In this document: one piece after another, positions 26,655-36,190 of the stretch
How the letters are laid out: each line of letters begins with the position of its first letter
Position numbering within the stretch: the stretch's first letter is position 1
NCBI RefSeq assembly: GCF_002795405.1
Contig: NZ_PHGZ01000028.1
Span: forward strand, 1 to 61,485
From: Caviibacterium pharyngocola
GTDB lineage: Bacteria > Pseudomonadota > Gammaproteobacteria > Enterobacterales > Pasteurellaceae
Length of the DNA stretch: 61,485 nt
Reading direction: 5' to 3'
Notes under the pieces: generated by a model
Database searches by the model: none
What the model was told of the DNA's origin: nothing
What the model saw: only the letters and a program-made list of their open reading frames with translations
Position numbers and translations under genes: made by a program

Positions 26655-27116
26655 ATGGATGAAACGCTAAAGGTTAAAGCTGCTTTTTCCGCCTTGCTTA
26701 AAAATATTTCGCCGGCACGCCGTCGTTTACTGAGTCAACAAATCGGGCGCCAACTGGCCCGAAATCAGCGTAAACGCATTAAAGCGCAACAAAATCCGGA
26801 CGGCTCCGCCTATGAACCGAGAAAGCGCAAAAAGAAATCGAAAAAAGGGCGGATTAAACAAATGGCAATGTTTAAAAAAATCACCGCGCCGAGATATATG
26901 AAACTTCGCAACGGCCAAGACAAAATCGAACTCGGTTTTAGCGGAAATACCGGCTATATCGCCAATGTGCATCAACAAGGTTTAAGGGCGAGAGTTATGC
27001 GACATCATCAATTCAAAGTCAAATATGCCCAACGGGAATTGTTGGGCTTTACGGATGAAGATAGAGAAATGATTGAAGATTTTGTGATTAAGGCGCTAGC
27101 GGAGCCGTTTAATTAA
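26655..27116 (+). CDS. S: Tail completion/virion morphogenesis protein (P2 gpS family)
   Basis: Protein of 153 residues, strongly basic in the middle (NQRKRIKAQQNPDGSAYEPRKRKK). The LLKNISPARRRLLSQQIGRQLARNQRKR motif and NVHQQGLRARV identify the gpS family. It acts with gpR in tail completion. Its stop overlaps the end of the convergent membrane-protein gene, so the tail operon is interrupted here. Confidence 0.9.
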   Translation: MDETLKVKAAFSALLKNISPARRRLLSQQIGRQLARNQRKRIKAQQNPDGSAYEPRKRKKKSKKGRIKQMAMFKKITAPRYMKLRNGQDKIELGFSGNTGYIANVHQQGLRARVMRHHQFKVKYAQRELLGFTDEDREMIEDFVIKALAEPFN

Positions 27117-27520
27117 GTGCGGTCGGTTTTCTCGTATTTTTCTTTGTAGGCTTGATAAACGCAAAATAACACAAATGCAATTAATGTTCCTGACCAGATA
27201 AAAGGGCTTTCCGCAATAGCAAAAATTAACGCAAAAGGTAACGCACACAATGCCCCTAGCACGACAATAATCGGCGGATAAATAAAAATCACCTCAAAGG
27301 TTTTTACCATATGTTTTGTGGCAATGGGATATTTTTTTGCAACGGGACGCAAAGGCAAACCGATCAGCGCAAACACCAAACAAGCGATAAAGAAAGAGAA
27401 TAAAACGGACAAAACCGGCGCAACAAGTGCCGAAAGATAAGAAAAAACAGTAACGGCGACTGCAACAGCCAAAATGATAGGTAAGGCAAAAAATAAGCAA
27501 ACAGCAAAGATAATTTCCAT
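27113..27520 (-). CDS. Membrane protein inserted between tail genes (moron)
   Basis: Protein of 135 residues with four or five hydrophobic segments (about residues 2-25, 30-55, 80-100, 108-122) and a charged C-terminus (KEKYEKTDRT). I do not recognise the family. It is on the strand opposite to its neighbours, ends 4 bp inside gene S, and lies where a tail operon should be continuous. This is the usual setting of a lysogenic-conversion gene such as superinfection exclusion. That role is inferred. An uptake signal overlaps its 3' end. Confidence 0.6.
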   Translation of the reverse strand: MEIIFAVCLFFALPIILAVAVAVTVFSYLSALVAPVLSVLFSFFIACLVFALIGLPLRPVAKKYPIATKHMVKTFEVIFIYPPIIVVLGALCALPFALIFAIAESPFIWSGTLIAFVLFCVYQAYKEKYEKTDRT

Positions 27521-27602
27521 TTGTCACCCCCTTAGTTGTTTAACTAAATTTACGCCCTTTTGATTTTAAAAGTCAATCATTATTGAATAAGCGAGCGAAA
27601 AA

Positions 27603-30521
27603 ATGAGCCAAAATTTAAAAATCCAAGTCATAATGAGTGCGATCGATAAATTAACCGCACCTTTTCGTAGTGCGGCTAATCAGGCACAAAAAATGTCAAC
27701 AGCATTGCGAGCCAATAAAACCCTATTAAAGCAGCTTAATCAAGCGCAAGAAAAAGTGAAAAACACAGGTTTGCCTCAAGCTCAAGAACGCTTACGAGCC
27801 AAAATCGAACAGACCAACCAAGCCATTAAAAAGCAAGAAAACGCCCTAAAAAAATTAAATCAACAAGCAAAAGCAAAGCAGCGTTATAACGCCCAAGTAC
27901 AATCCTTAAAAAACGGTAGCCAATTTGCATCAAGTTTCGGACAGCGCGCTATGATGCACGGCGGCGCAGTATTGGGGACGGGGTCTTTTGCTATGCGTAA
28001 TGCTTTAACCTTTGAACAAGAATTCTCAAGAGTACAAGCCTTAACTCGATTAGATAAAGTTAAAGACGCCGAAAGCCTAAAACGCTTACGAGATCAGGCA
28101 ATTCATTTAGGGGCGACCACGTCATTTACCACAAAAGAAGTAGCAAGTGGACAAGGTTATTTGGCAATGGCGGGGTTTAACCCGAAACAAATCGAAGATT
28201 CTATGCCGGCTATCTTGAATATGACAAAAGCGGCAGGAATGGAAATGGGACGAGTTTCTGATATTGCCTCGGATATTTCATCTGGCTTTAAAATTCCGGC
28301 TGAACAAATGAACCGTGTTGCTGATGTTCTAACGCTAACTTTCACTTCATCGAATACTAATCTTGAGTTATTGGGTGAAACAATGAAATATCTCGGACCT
28401 ATCGCCTCATCAACCGGACAGGAATTTGAAACTATGGCTGCAATGGTGGGACTATTGGGAAATGTTGGTATTAAAGGATCACAAGCCGGTACATCCTTAC
28501 GTGCTGCTATGACAAGACTTGCAGGACCGCCAAAAATGGCTAAAAAAGCTATGGCAGAATTAGGTGTAAAAGCAAAAGATGCAAAAGGTAATATGCGAGC
28601 GGTTACCGATATTTTGCTTGATGTTTTCAAGAAAACAGAAAAAATGGGATCGGGAACAAGACTTGAGTATTTTAAAAAAATATTCGGTGTTGAGGCAGCA
28701 ACGGCGATGACCGAACTGGTTAATCAAATGGGTGTAGGTGGGATTGAGGAATTTGTTAAAAATTTAAGAAATGCCACAGGAACGGCAGAAAAAGTCGCCT
28801 CTACTATGGCAGATAATGTTTTAGGGGATTTAAAAAATTTAGAAAGTGCCGCCGAGGCAGTCAGTATTTCTATTTTTGATGAAACCTCAGATTCAATGCG
28901 AGGACTGATTCAACAAGCTACAGAACTGACGAGAAAGATCAATGATTGGATTAAACAAAATCCGAAATTAACCGCAAGTATTACTAAATGGGTTGCGGGG
29001 ATTGGTGCCGGTTTGGTTTCAATGGGCTTATTAAGTATTACATTCAGCTATTTACTTTATCCTGTTGGACGTTTAGCACTGGGATTAGCAAAAATCGGCG
29101 TTATTTTTCCAAAACTTGCAGACGGTGTCAGTTTATTTGCTAAAAGAGTACAAACTTTAAAAGGTGGTAATGCCCTTATTTCAATCGCCAAAGGATTGTT
29201 AAGTTGGAAAACTGTCGGTACAAGCGTTGTCAGTTTCTTTAAATTTTTAGGCTTAGGGATTGTCAAATTGCTCAATCCGCTAACCTATTTGAAGGGAGCC
29301 CTCGGTTTAGTCACCGGCGCATTTAGAGGCTTTATTTTAATTTCCAGATTATTTATTACAACGCCTATCGGCTTGATTTTAACTGCTATCGGTGCTACGG
29401 CTTACTTGGTTTATAAAAATTGGGAAAAAGTAAAACGATTTTTTGGCGGATTTTGGCAAGGCTTAAAAGACGGTCTTGCACCAGTTATTGAAAAATTTAA
29501 ACCGCTAGGCGATTTATTTAGCATTGTAGTTGGCTGGATTGAAAAAGCTGTGAAATGGTTTACTGATTTACTCTCACCTGTCAAAAATACCAATACTGAA
29601 TTACTTGCTGCATCAAAAGCCGGAAGACAATTTGGTGAATGGCTTGCCGCTGGAATTGATTTAGTTACTAAGCCATTGCAATGGTTAATGGATAGTATTC
29701 AATGGGTTATTGACAATATGCCTTCCTTAAGTGATATAGGGAAAAATCTTATGCCGGAAGCCCATAGCCAACAAATACAGAAAACTGCAGCATTAGCCGG
29801 TGCAGATCCTACAGGCGGGGAGCTTAATCTATATGACATTCCACAAGTTAACAGATGGTCGGGCGGTTACGCCGGCAACGGCGGTAAATACGAGCCAAAA
29901 GGCATTTATCACGGCGGCGAATATATTATGACCAAAGCGGCAACCGCACGTCTTGGTGTACCATTGCTTAATGCGTTAAACTACGGGAAAAACGCCTTGC
30001 TCGCGGCGGGCTTGGGTATCAATATCGTCAACGCCGCACCGGTATTGCACAATGATACTCCCCTATTTAATGCCGTACCGCAAAACAGCATAACCGAATC
30101 GTTAATTAACATCCCGCACGTTAACAAATGGTCGGGCGGTTACGCCGGCAACGGCGGTAAATACGAGCCGAAAGGCATTTTTCACGGCGGCGAATATATT
30201 ATGACCAAAGCGGCAACCGCACGCCTCGGTGTACCATTGCTTAATGCGTTAAATTACGGCAAAAATGCCCTATTAGCCACAGGGCTAGGTGTCAGTATTG
30301 CTACGGCGCAACCATTCATCATTGACAATCGACCGCCGCTAAATGCCACCGTTCACCAAAGCCAAAGCGCACCGGCACAGCCGATGAATGTGACGATTAA
30401 TATCAATGCGACAAACGGACAAAGTGCGGTCGATATTGCAAGAGAAGTGGAAAAAGTCTTGGCTCGTATCGAGCAACAAAAACAAGTACGCAGTCGTTCA
30501 AGTTTGAGAGATCGAGATTAA
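27603..30521 (+). CDS. T: Tail tape measure protein (P2 gpT family)
   Basis: Protein of 972 residues. The N-terminal coiled coil (residues 25-100) is followed by the TP901-type core (QEFSRVQALTRLDK, GATTSFTTKEVASGQGYLAMAGF, GNVGIKGSQAGTSLRAAMTRLAG), several hydrophobic segments (about 460-620) and a C-terminal 91-residue duplication ending near residue 902. Its length sets tail length. In P2 gene T follows E/E'; here it stands between S and V with its own terminator. Confidence 0.95.
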   Translation: MSQNLKIQVIMSAIDKLTAPFRSAANQAQKMSTALRANKTLLKQLNQAQEKVKNTGLPQAQERLRAKIEQTNQAIKKQENALKKLNQQAKAKQRYNAQVQSLKNGSQFASSFGQRAMMHGGAVLGTGSFAMRNALTFEQEFSRVQALTRLDKVKDAESLKRLRDQAIHLGATTSFTTKEVASGQGYLAMAGFNPKQIEDSMPAILNMTKAAGMEMGRVSDIASDISSGFKIPAEQMNRVADVLTLTFTSSNTNLELLGETMKYLGPIASSTGQEFETMAAMVGLLGNVGIKGSQAGTSLRAAMTRLAGPPKMAKKAMAELGVKAKDAKGNMRAVTDILLDVFKKTEKMGSGTRLEYFKKIFGVEAATAMTELVNQMGVGGIEEFVKNLRNATGTAEKVASTMADNVLGDLKNLESAAEAVSISIFDETSDSMRGLIQQATELTRKINDWIKQNPKLTASITKWVAGIGAGLVSMGLLSITFSYLLYPVGRLALGLAKIGVIFPKLADGVSLFAKRVQTLKGGNALISIAKGLLSWKTVGTSVVSFFKFLGLGIVKLLNPLTYLKGALGLVTGAFRGFILISRLFITTPIGLILTAIGATAYLVYKNWEKVKRFFGGFWQGLKDGLAPVIEKFKPLGDLFSIVVGWIEKAVKWFTDLLSPVKNTNTELLAASKAGRQFGEWLAAGIDLVTKPLQWLMDSIQWVIDNMPSLSDIGKNLMPEAHSQQIQKTAALAGADPTGGELNLYDIPQVNRWSGGYAGNGGKYEPKGIYHGGEYIMTKAATARLGVPLLNALNYGKNALLAAGLGINIVNAAPVLHNDTPLFNAVPQNSITESLINIPHVNKWSGGYAGNGGKYEPKGIFHGGEYIMTKAATARLGVPLLNALNYGKNALLATGLGVSIATAQPFIIDNRPPLNATVHQSQSAPAQPMNVTININATNGQSAVDIAREVEKVLARIEQQKQVRSRSSLRDRD
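29836..30310 (+). repeat. Internal 273-bp duplication in the tape measure gene
   Basis: Period 273 bp (91 codons). The first unit starts at 29836 and the second at 30109; the first about 200 bp of each unit are nearly identical and encode WSGGYAGNGGKYEPKGI, HGGEYIMTKAATARLG and PLLNALNYGKNALLA. Confidence 0.9.
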
Positions 30522-30525
30522 CGAT

Positions 30526-30551
30526 AAAAGCAAGGTTCGCCTTGCTTTTTT
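30526..30551 (+). terminator. Terminator after the tape measure gene
   Basis: AAGCAAGG and CCTTGCTT around a TTCG loop followed by Ts. It ends the T transcript before the baseplate operon. Confidence 0.88.
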
Positions 30552-30638
30552 GTTATCCGCAAATCAACACCCCCAACCACTACCCAATTCAAACTAAACT
30601 TTTCACAATAAGGTTATTTATCCCTATTTAAAATAACT

Positions 30639-31181
30639 ATGAACGCAGATTTAAATCGCCGCATTGAAAATATTGTCCGTTTCGGCACGATTGCCGAAGT
30701 GGACCACGCCAAACGACGAACAAAAGTCTTATCGGGCGGCATTCGGACGGATTGGCTACCGTGGCTAGAATGGCGAGCCGGCACAACCCGTTCGTGGTCA
30801 CCGCCGACAATCGGCGAACAATGCGTTATTCTGGCGGCAAGTGGCGAACTGACAACGGCAGTCGTATTATTCGGGCTATTTACGCTTGATTTTAACAACC
30901 CAAGCCAATCACCCGACGAACACGTTGTCGAGTTTGCCGACGGCGCGCGAATTGCTTATAACCAAAAAACACACGCATTAAAAATTACCAATATTGCAAC
31001 CGCACATATACAAGCCTCTACCCGTGTGGTGCTTGAAACGCCGCTAGTTAAATGCACGCAAAATCTAGAAGTCGGCGGAAATGTAACCGTCAGCGGCTCA
31101 ATAAAATCTAACGGTGATCAGACTGCCGGCGGCATTTCTCAAATGAATCACGTTCACGGCGGCAGCCCGAAACCATCATAG
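30639..31181 (+). CDS. V: Baseplate assembly protein/spike (P2 gpV family)
   Basis: Protein of 180 residues. It has an N-terminal OB-like part (IVRFGTIAEVDHAKRRTKVLSGGIRTDWLPW) and then beta-rich repeats ending in MNHVHGGSPKPS, the gpV/gp45 spike layout. The trimer forms the membrane-piercing tip of the contractile tail; an HxH motif near the end may bind metal at the tip. It is the first gene of the V-W-J-I baseplate operon. Confidence 0.92.
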   Translation: MNADLNRRIENIVRFGTIAEVDHAKRRTKVLSGGIRTDWLPWLEWRAGTTRSWSPPTIGEQCVILAASGELTTAVVLFGLFTLDFNNPSQSPDEHVVEFADGARIAYNQKTHALKITNIATAHIQASTRVVLETPLVKCTQNLEVGGNVTVSGSIKSNGDQTAGGISQMNHVHGGSPKPS

Positions 31182-31197
31182 AAAGGAATAAAGCAAA

Positions 31198-31533
31198 ATG
31201 GATAGGTTAAACGGTGCAATCATCACTGATGAAGATGCACATATTAAACAATCTATTGCCGATATTTTGTTAACCCAAATCGGCACACGCATCCAACGCC
31301 GTGATTACGGATCGAATATCCCTAAACTATTGGATAATCCGATAACACGCACATTAATGCTACAAATCGCCGCTTGTGCGGTAATCGCGTTAAATAAATG
31401 GGAACCCAGAATACGGATAAACCAGTTTAAACCGATTTATCAAGACGGAAAAGTGATAGTCAATATGAAAATAACCCGTACTGACACAAAGCAAAATATG
31501 AATTATGACAATTTATTGTTAGGTGGAAAATGA
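31198..31533 (+). CDS. W: Baseplate wedge protein (P2 gpW, gp25-like)
   Basis: Protein of 111 residues. The sequence ADILLTQIGTRIQRRDYGSNIPKLLDNPI is the gp25-like/GPW signature, the most conserved element of contractile baseplates. It overlaps the start of gene J by 4 bp. Confidence 0.94.
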   Translation: MDRLNGAIITDEDAHIKQSIADILLTQIGTRIQRRDYGSNIPKLLDNPITRTLMLQIAACAVIALNKWEPRIRINQFKPIYQDGKVIVNMKITRTDTKQNMNYDNLLLGGK

Positions 31534-32447
31534 GCTATCAAATTATTGATTTAAATAACTTAACCTTGCCTAAAATCATTGATGAACTGGACTTCGAAAC
31601 CTTACTGAATAATCGTAAAACGGCATTTATCGACCGATTTGAAACGGAAAAAGAAAAAGCATTTTGGCAAAATCGTCTGCAATTTGAAAGCGAACCGGTC
31701 GTCAAATTACTAGAAGAAAATACCTATTTAGAATTATTGCTACGCACCCACATCAATGAAAAAGCCAAAGCGGTAATGCTTGCCTTTGCCTCCGGATCCG
31801 ATTTAGACCATTTGGGCGCCCTATTGGGCGTGGAACGTCTGTTATTGGTTGCGGAAGATTTAACCCAGAACCCGCCGATTTCGGCAGAATATGAAAGCGA
31901 CGACCGTTTCCGCACCCGAATACAAATGTCATTGGAAAGCATCACGACCGCCGGCAGCCGCGGAAGCTACGAATATCACGCATTAACGGCATCCGCCAAA
32001 ATCAAGGATGTTGATATAGCCAGTCCGGAACCCGGTGTTGTGCAAGTGACGTTGCTTTCTAACGACGACCGCGGCATTGCCGAGGCAGATTTAATTGATA
32101 CGGTAAAAAATGCTTTAAACGCAGAAAAAGTTCGCCCGCTGACCGACACAGTAAAAGTACAATCAGCACACATTGTTGAATATCAAATTAATGCGGTTAT
32201 CACACTATATCCGTCAGTGCTTGAATCCGTCGTTTTTGCAAATGTGCAAAGTGCGGTAAAAAAATACGTTGAAAAACAACACGCACTTGGTTTTGACATT
32301 ACGTTATCCGGCATTTATGCCGCATTGCATCAAGAAGGTGTGCAAAACGTCGTTTTAAATTCACCGTCAAAAAATATTGATATTGCACATTACCAAGCGG
32401 CATTTTGTACGGACATTCAAGTGACTTTAGGCGGGCGAGATGAATAA
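31530..32447 (+). CDS. J: Baseplate assembly protein (P2 gpJ family)
   Basis: Protein of 305 residues. Conserved segments: LAFASGSDLDHLGALLGVERL (about residue 90), DDRFRTRIQMSLESITTAGSRGSYEYHAL and DVDIASPEPGVVQVTLLS. It forms the outer baseplate wedge. It overlaps gene I by 8 bp. Confidence 0.95.
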   Translation: MSYQIIDLNNLTLPKIIDELDFETLLNNRKTAFIDRFETEKEKAFWQNRLQFESEPVVKLLEENTYLELLLRTHINEKAKAVMLAFASGSDLDHLGALLGVERLLLVAEDLTQNPPISAEYESDDRFRTRIQMSLESITTAGSRGSYEYHALTASAKIKDVDIASPEPGVVQVTLLSNDDRGIAEADLIDTVKNALNAEKVRPLTDTVKVQSAHIVEYQINAVITLYPSVLESVVFANVQSAVKKYVEKQHALGFDITLSGIYAALHQEGVQNVVLNSPSKNIDIAHYQAAFCTDIQVTLGGRDE

Positions 32448-33009
32448 AATCACATTATTACCGCACGGATCAACAAAATTAGAAAAAGCCCTCTCACAGA
32501 CGTTTTCAGCCATATCGAACATTCCGGTGCCGATAAACTTATTATGGTCTGCTAAAGATTGCCCGAAATCCTTGTTGCCTTGGTTGGCGTGGTCGGTATC
32601 CGTCGATGAATGGTCAAACGAATGGAGCGAGGAGGCGCAACGCAATGCAATTTTAAACGCGATTTATATACATCGCTACAAAGGCACAAGGGCGGCAATC
32701 CGGCGTGTAATGGCGGCAAGCGGTTACGGTGACATCGTCATAATCGAAAATCAAGGATTAACCTATTATAACGGTACAACGCGCTATGACGCGCAACATA
32801 TTTACGACAACGCTGTAATGCATTGGGCGCAATATAAAATCAAATTGAACCGCCCGATTTCTATCGAGCAAGCAGCTCAAATTAAACGAATTTTAGCCGA
32901 AAATGCGCCGATACGCGCACATTTAGTCGGTTTTATGTTCCAACAAGCCAGTAATTTATATAACAACAAAATTCGCTATAACGGCGAATTTAGTCACGGA
33001 GTAGCATAA
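32440..33009 (+). CDS. I: Tail formation protein (P2 gpI family)
   Basis: Protein of 189 residues. The block NLLWSAKDCPKSLLPWLAWSVSVDEW and the following IYIHRYKGTRAAIRRVMAASGYGD are family hallmarks. It links the baseplate to the tail fibres. It ends immediately before the fibre gene. Confidence 0.94.
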   Translation: MNKITLLPHGSTKLEKALSQTFSAISNIPVPINLLWSAKDCPKSLLPWLAWSVSVDEWSNEWSEEAQRNAILNAIYIHRYKGTRAAIRRVMAASGYGDIVIIENQGLTYYNGTTRYDAQHIYDNAVMHWAQYKIKLNRPISIEQAAQIKRILAENAPIRAHLVGFMFQQASNLYNNKIRYNGEFSHGVA

Positions 33010-33852
33010 ATGGCAACATTAAAAGAATCAGCCGATTGGACTGAAGGCATATATCAAATCGAAACAACCGATCCGGTTGTCGGCGGTGAAAATGGGATTG
33101 CAAATCAACAAGCTAAAGATTTGGCAAATCGCACCAAATGGTTAAAACAAGAAGTCGAAAAACGTGCACCAACAGCCAGCCCAACCTTCACCGGCTCGCC
33201 CAAAGCGCCCACAGCGGCACAAACAGTGAATGACACCACCCTTGCAACCACAGCTTATGTACGCACAGCGATTGCTGCATTAGTCGGCTCCGCGCCGGAA
33301 ACGTTAGATACTTTGGCTGAGATTGCTACGGCATTAGGGAGCGACAACAACCTAAAAGCCGTGCTATTGGCAGAAATTGCGAAAAAAACCAACCAAACCG
33401 ACTTCAGCACTTTGCGCAATCTGCTAATCGGCATTCCGTTTCCCTACCCGACAACCGCCGTGCCGGCTGGCTGTTTGGCGTTTAACGGACAAACCTTTAA
33501 CAAAACCACTTATCCGGAGCTTGCAAAAAAATACCCGTCTGGCGTTTTGCCGGATTTGCGTGGGGAATTTATCCGTGGCTGGGACAATGGGCGTGGGATT
33601 GATAGTGAACGGGGGATTTTGACGACACAAGCAGGGACTGCGTTAATACCTTATCTGCATTCGAACAATAGTGAAAATACGCTAGGTATTGCTTATAACA
33701 ATACTGATACAAGTTACAAAGTTACAAATAATACCTACCACCGTCGCACTGTTACATCAGCAAATATTGTGACGGCACCAACAGTTGGTGCAGATTACAC
33801 CTTTGTGCGCCCACGCAATATCTCATTTCAATACATCTGCCTTGCCGGTTAA
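33010..33852 (+). CDS. H: Tail fibre protein (gpH-like) with collar domain
   Basis: Protein of 280 residues, much shorter than P2 gpH (669). The N-terminal part (ADWTEGIYQIETTDPVVGGENGIANQQAKDLANRTKWLK) is the fibre attachment region. The PTASPTFTGSPKAPTA repeat segment follows, and the C-terminal half carries a tail-collar motif (PAGCLAFNGQTFNKTTYPELAKKY) and an RGEFIRGWDNGRGID sequence. It determines receptor binding. The short length means only one compact receptor-binding tip. Confidence 0.88.
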   Translation: MATLKESADWTEGIYQIETTDPVVGGENGIANQQAKDLANRTKWLKQEVEKRAPTASPTFTGSPKAPTAAQTVNDTTLATTAYVRTAIAALVGSAPETLDTLAEIATALGSDNNLKAVLLAEIAKKTNQTDFSTLRNLLIGIPFPYPTTAVPAGCLAFNGQTFNKTTYPELAKKYPSGVLPDLRGEFIRGWDNGRGIDSERGILTTQAGTALIPYLHSNNSENTLGIAYNNTDTSYKVTNNTYHRRTVTSANIVTAPTVGADYTFVRPRNISFQYICLAG

Positions 33853-33867
33853 TTAAGGAGTAAAACA

Positions 33868-34635
33868 ATGACAATCCAATTTGACGAACAAGGGTTTGCC
33901 CTAGAAAGCGGTTATTTAACCGTTTATATTACCGACCAAAACGACATCTACAGCCACAGCGAACAGCAATATATCAGCGTTGGCACAGGCTTAAGTGCAC
34001 AGGCTTACTTAGAGCAACCGCCTGTACAAGACGGTTTTGTTGCAGTGCGCAAAGATAACGGTTGGGCGTTATTGTCCGACCACAGGGGCGAAACGGTTTA
34101 CTCTATCTTAGACAAATCGGAAATAACCATTACCGAGCCGGGCGATTATCCTGCTAATACCACAACCATTAAGCCCACTTGCGATTTGTGCGAGTGGGAT
34201 AAACGCAAGAAAAACTGGGTTGTTTCAGAAGAAAAACGCACCGCACTTTTAATTCAGCAACGGGAAGAAGTGCGGTCAAAAATCAATGCGTTACGAGACC
34301 TTAAAAATCGTAGCGGTGTATATGTAGAGGCATTGGGAAAATGGTTTGACAACGACGATATGGCATATCAAAACTTACTAGGCTTTAAAGCAAGTTTAGA
34401 CCTTATCGGCGATTATCAAACTGCGTGGATTTGCGCGGATAACAGCGTTATATCGGATTTTGACAAAGCAAAATTAACCGCTGTGATTACCCAAATTATG
34501 CAAGATAAAACCGCTAATGTACAAAATGCGCTACGGCATAAAATGGCATTAGCGCACTCGGATGATCCGGCGAATTATGATTATTCGGACGGTTGGACAC
34601 GGACTTATGAGGATTATGTAAATGAACAAAAGTAA
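33868..34635 (+). CDS. Tail fibre assembly/accessory protein
   Basis: Protein of 255 residues directly after the fibre gene (AAGGAG ribosome site). The first half is a beta-rich virion-type domain. The second half (residues about 125-250) is helical with KRTALLIQQREEVRSKINALRD and WFDNDDMAYQNLLG, resembling the DUF4376 domain common in tail fibre assembly proteins. Two uptake signals face each other inside it. Role inferred from position and domain pattern. Confidence 0.7.
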   Translation: MTIQFDEQGFALESGYLTVYITDQNDIYSHSEQQYISVGTGLSAQAYLEQPPVQDGFVAVRKDNGWALLSDHRGETVYSILDKSEITITEPGDYPANTTTIKPTCDLCEWDKRKKNWVVSEEKRTALLIQQREEVRSKINALRDLKNRSGVYVEALGKWFDNDDMAYQNLLGFKASLDLIGDYQTAWICADNSVISDFDKAKLTAVITQIMQDKTANVQNALRHKMALAHSDDPANYDYSDGWTRTYEDYVNEQK

Positions 34636-34891
34636 AATTATTTTATGGCTTTACCACGTTTTAATTGCCTTAGATCAATTAGCCAATGCCTTAACCTGCG
34701 GCGCGGCGGATGAAACCTTTTCAAGCCGTTGCTACCGTGGGGCGGTGCTTGCAGAAAAACCGAAAAAACGTTGGCGGTTCTGGTATCGCTTTGTCAATAG
34801 CCTATTTCTTGACAAAAATCATTGCAAAGAAGCGTATGAAAGCGAGCTGAATCGCAAGCAATATCCGACGGAGTTTCAGGAAATTAAATAA
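34622..34891 (+). CDS. Small conserved phage protein downstream of the tail fibre
   Basis: Protein of 89 residues, overlapping the previous gene by 14 bp. It contains HVLIALDQLANALTCGAADETFSSRCYRG and a Trp/Arg-rich KKRWRFWYRFVN segment followed by DKNHCKEAYESE. Similar small proteins follow fibre genes in other tailed phages, as far as I recall, without known function. No signal peptide is evident. Confidence 0.6.
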   Translation: MNKSKIILWLYHVLIALDQLANALTCGAADETFSSRCYRGAVLAEKPKKRWRFWYRFVNSLFLDKNHCKEAYESELNRKQYPTEFQEIK

Positions 34892-34898
34892 ATATCTA

Positions 34899-34922
34899 GG
34901 CGATTTTGTAATCGCCTTTTTT
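34899..34922 (+). terminator. Terminator before the tail sheath operon
   Basis: GGCGATT and AATCGCC with a TTGT loop and a six-T tail. Confidence 0.88.
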
Positions 34923-35002
34923 ACATCTCCCCAAAATAGACCGCACTTTTCAACCGTTGCACAATATCCGAAATTTAATCCCATTTAACATAAGGATAAA
35001 CT

Positions 35003-36187
35003 ATGTCAGACGAATATCTTCACGGCGTCCGGGTCAATGAAATCACCGAAACACTCCGTACCTTAACGGTATCCTCTACATCCGTTATTGGTTTGGTGGC
35101 AACTGCACCAGACGCCGATTCCGATACTTTCCCGTTAAATAAACCGACCTTATTAACCGGTATTACTGCAAGCGTTATCGCCAAAGCCGGCAAATCCGGC
35201 ACACTGTCCCGCGCATTAGACGGTATTTTAGATATTGTGAACACAAAAGTGATCGTCGTACGCGTGGAAGAAAGCGACGATGATGACACGATGAAAGCCA
35301 ATATTATCGGCGGTGTAAACGAACAAGGACAATACACCGGCTTAAAAGCGCACCTTATCGCTTCGGCTATTACGGCGGTAAAACCGCGTATTTTCGCGAT
35401 TCCGAAATACGATAGCCAAGACGTCACCACCGAATTATTAACCGTCGCGCAAAAACTTAACGGCTTTGTGTACGCATCTTGTTATGGCTGCCAAACCAAA
35501 GAACAAGCCGTTACTTACCGCCGTCAATTTTCGCAACGTGAATTAATGCTGATTTTCGGTGATTTTCTATCGTTTAATCCGAATACGAAACAAACCGAAG
35601 TCGATTATGCGGTTACACGAGCTGCGGCAATGCGGGCTTATATGGATAAGACGCAAGGCTGGCATACCGCAATTTCAAACAAAGAAATTACCGGCGTAAC
35701 CGGCGTGACTATCCCGCTATCGTTTGACATTAACGAAAGTGCTACCGATGTAAATTATCTGAACGAACAAGGCATTACCTGTTGCATCAATTACAACGGC
35801 TATAAATTTTGGGGTGTGCGCACCTGTTCCACCGACAAAGCCTTTTTGTATGAAAACCAAACCCGTACCGCGCAAGTGTTGAAAGATACGATTGCACAAT
35901 CTTTTGACTGGGCGATTGATAAAAATATCAGCGTGTTGTTGGTCAAGGAAATTGTGGAAGCAATCAACGCAAAATGGCGGCAATGGACGGCAGAAGGCAA
36001 ATTAGTCGGCGGCAAAGCCTTTGTCAAAGCGGAATTTAACACAATGGCAACCCTGAAAGACGCAAAACTGTTAATCGGTTATGACTATTGTGCGGCGCCG
36101 TTACTCGAACAGCTTGAATTCAATCAATATGTATCGGATGAATATTTAGTACAACTCGCCGATGACATTGCCAAAGTAGGAGCATAA
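35003..36187 (+). CDS. FI: Tail sheath protein (P2 gpFI family)
   Basis: Protein of 394 residues, same length range as P2 FI (396). N-terminal HGVRVNEITETLRTLTVSSTSVIGLVATAPDAD, central ITGVTGVTIPLSFDIN and C-terminal EFNTMATLKDAKLLIGYDYCAAPLLEQLEFNQ are typical. It forms the contractile sheath. An AAGGATA ribosome site precedes the start, and gene FII follows 3 bp later. Confidence 0.97.
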   Translation: MSDEYLHGVRVNEITETLRTLTVSSTSVIGLVATAPDADSDTFPLNKPTLLTGITASVIAKAGKSGTLSRALDGILDIVNTKVIVVRVEESDDDDTMKANIIGGVNEQGQYTGLKAHLIASAITAVKPRIFAIPKYDSQDVTTELLTVAQKLNGFVYASCYGCQTKEQAVTYRRQFSQRELMLIFGDFLSFNPNTKQTEVDYAVTRAAAMRAYMDKTQGWHTAISNKEITGVTGVTIPLSFDINESATDVNYLNEQGITCCINYNGYKFWGVRTCSTDKAFLYENQTRTAQVLKDTIAQSFDWAIDKNISVLLVKEIVEAINAKWRQWTAEGKLVGGKAFVKAEFNTMATLKDAKLLIGYDYCAAPLLEQLEFNQYVSDEYLVQLADDIAKVGA

Positions 36188-36190
36188 AAA

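Noticed and set aside
28157-28630. 157-codon antisense frame in the tape measure gene
   Set aside because: No ribosome site or terminator and no family resemblance. The plus-strand gene is clearly conserved.
29836-30310. CRISPR or other short-repeat array
   Set aside because: The repeats here are one 273-bp coding duplication. No array of regularly spaced short repeats with unique spacers was found anywhere in the window.
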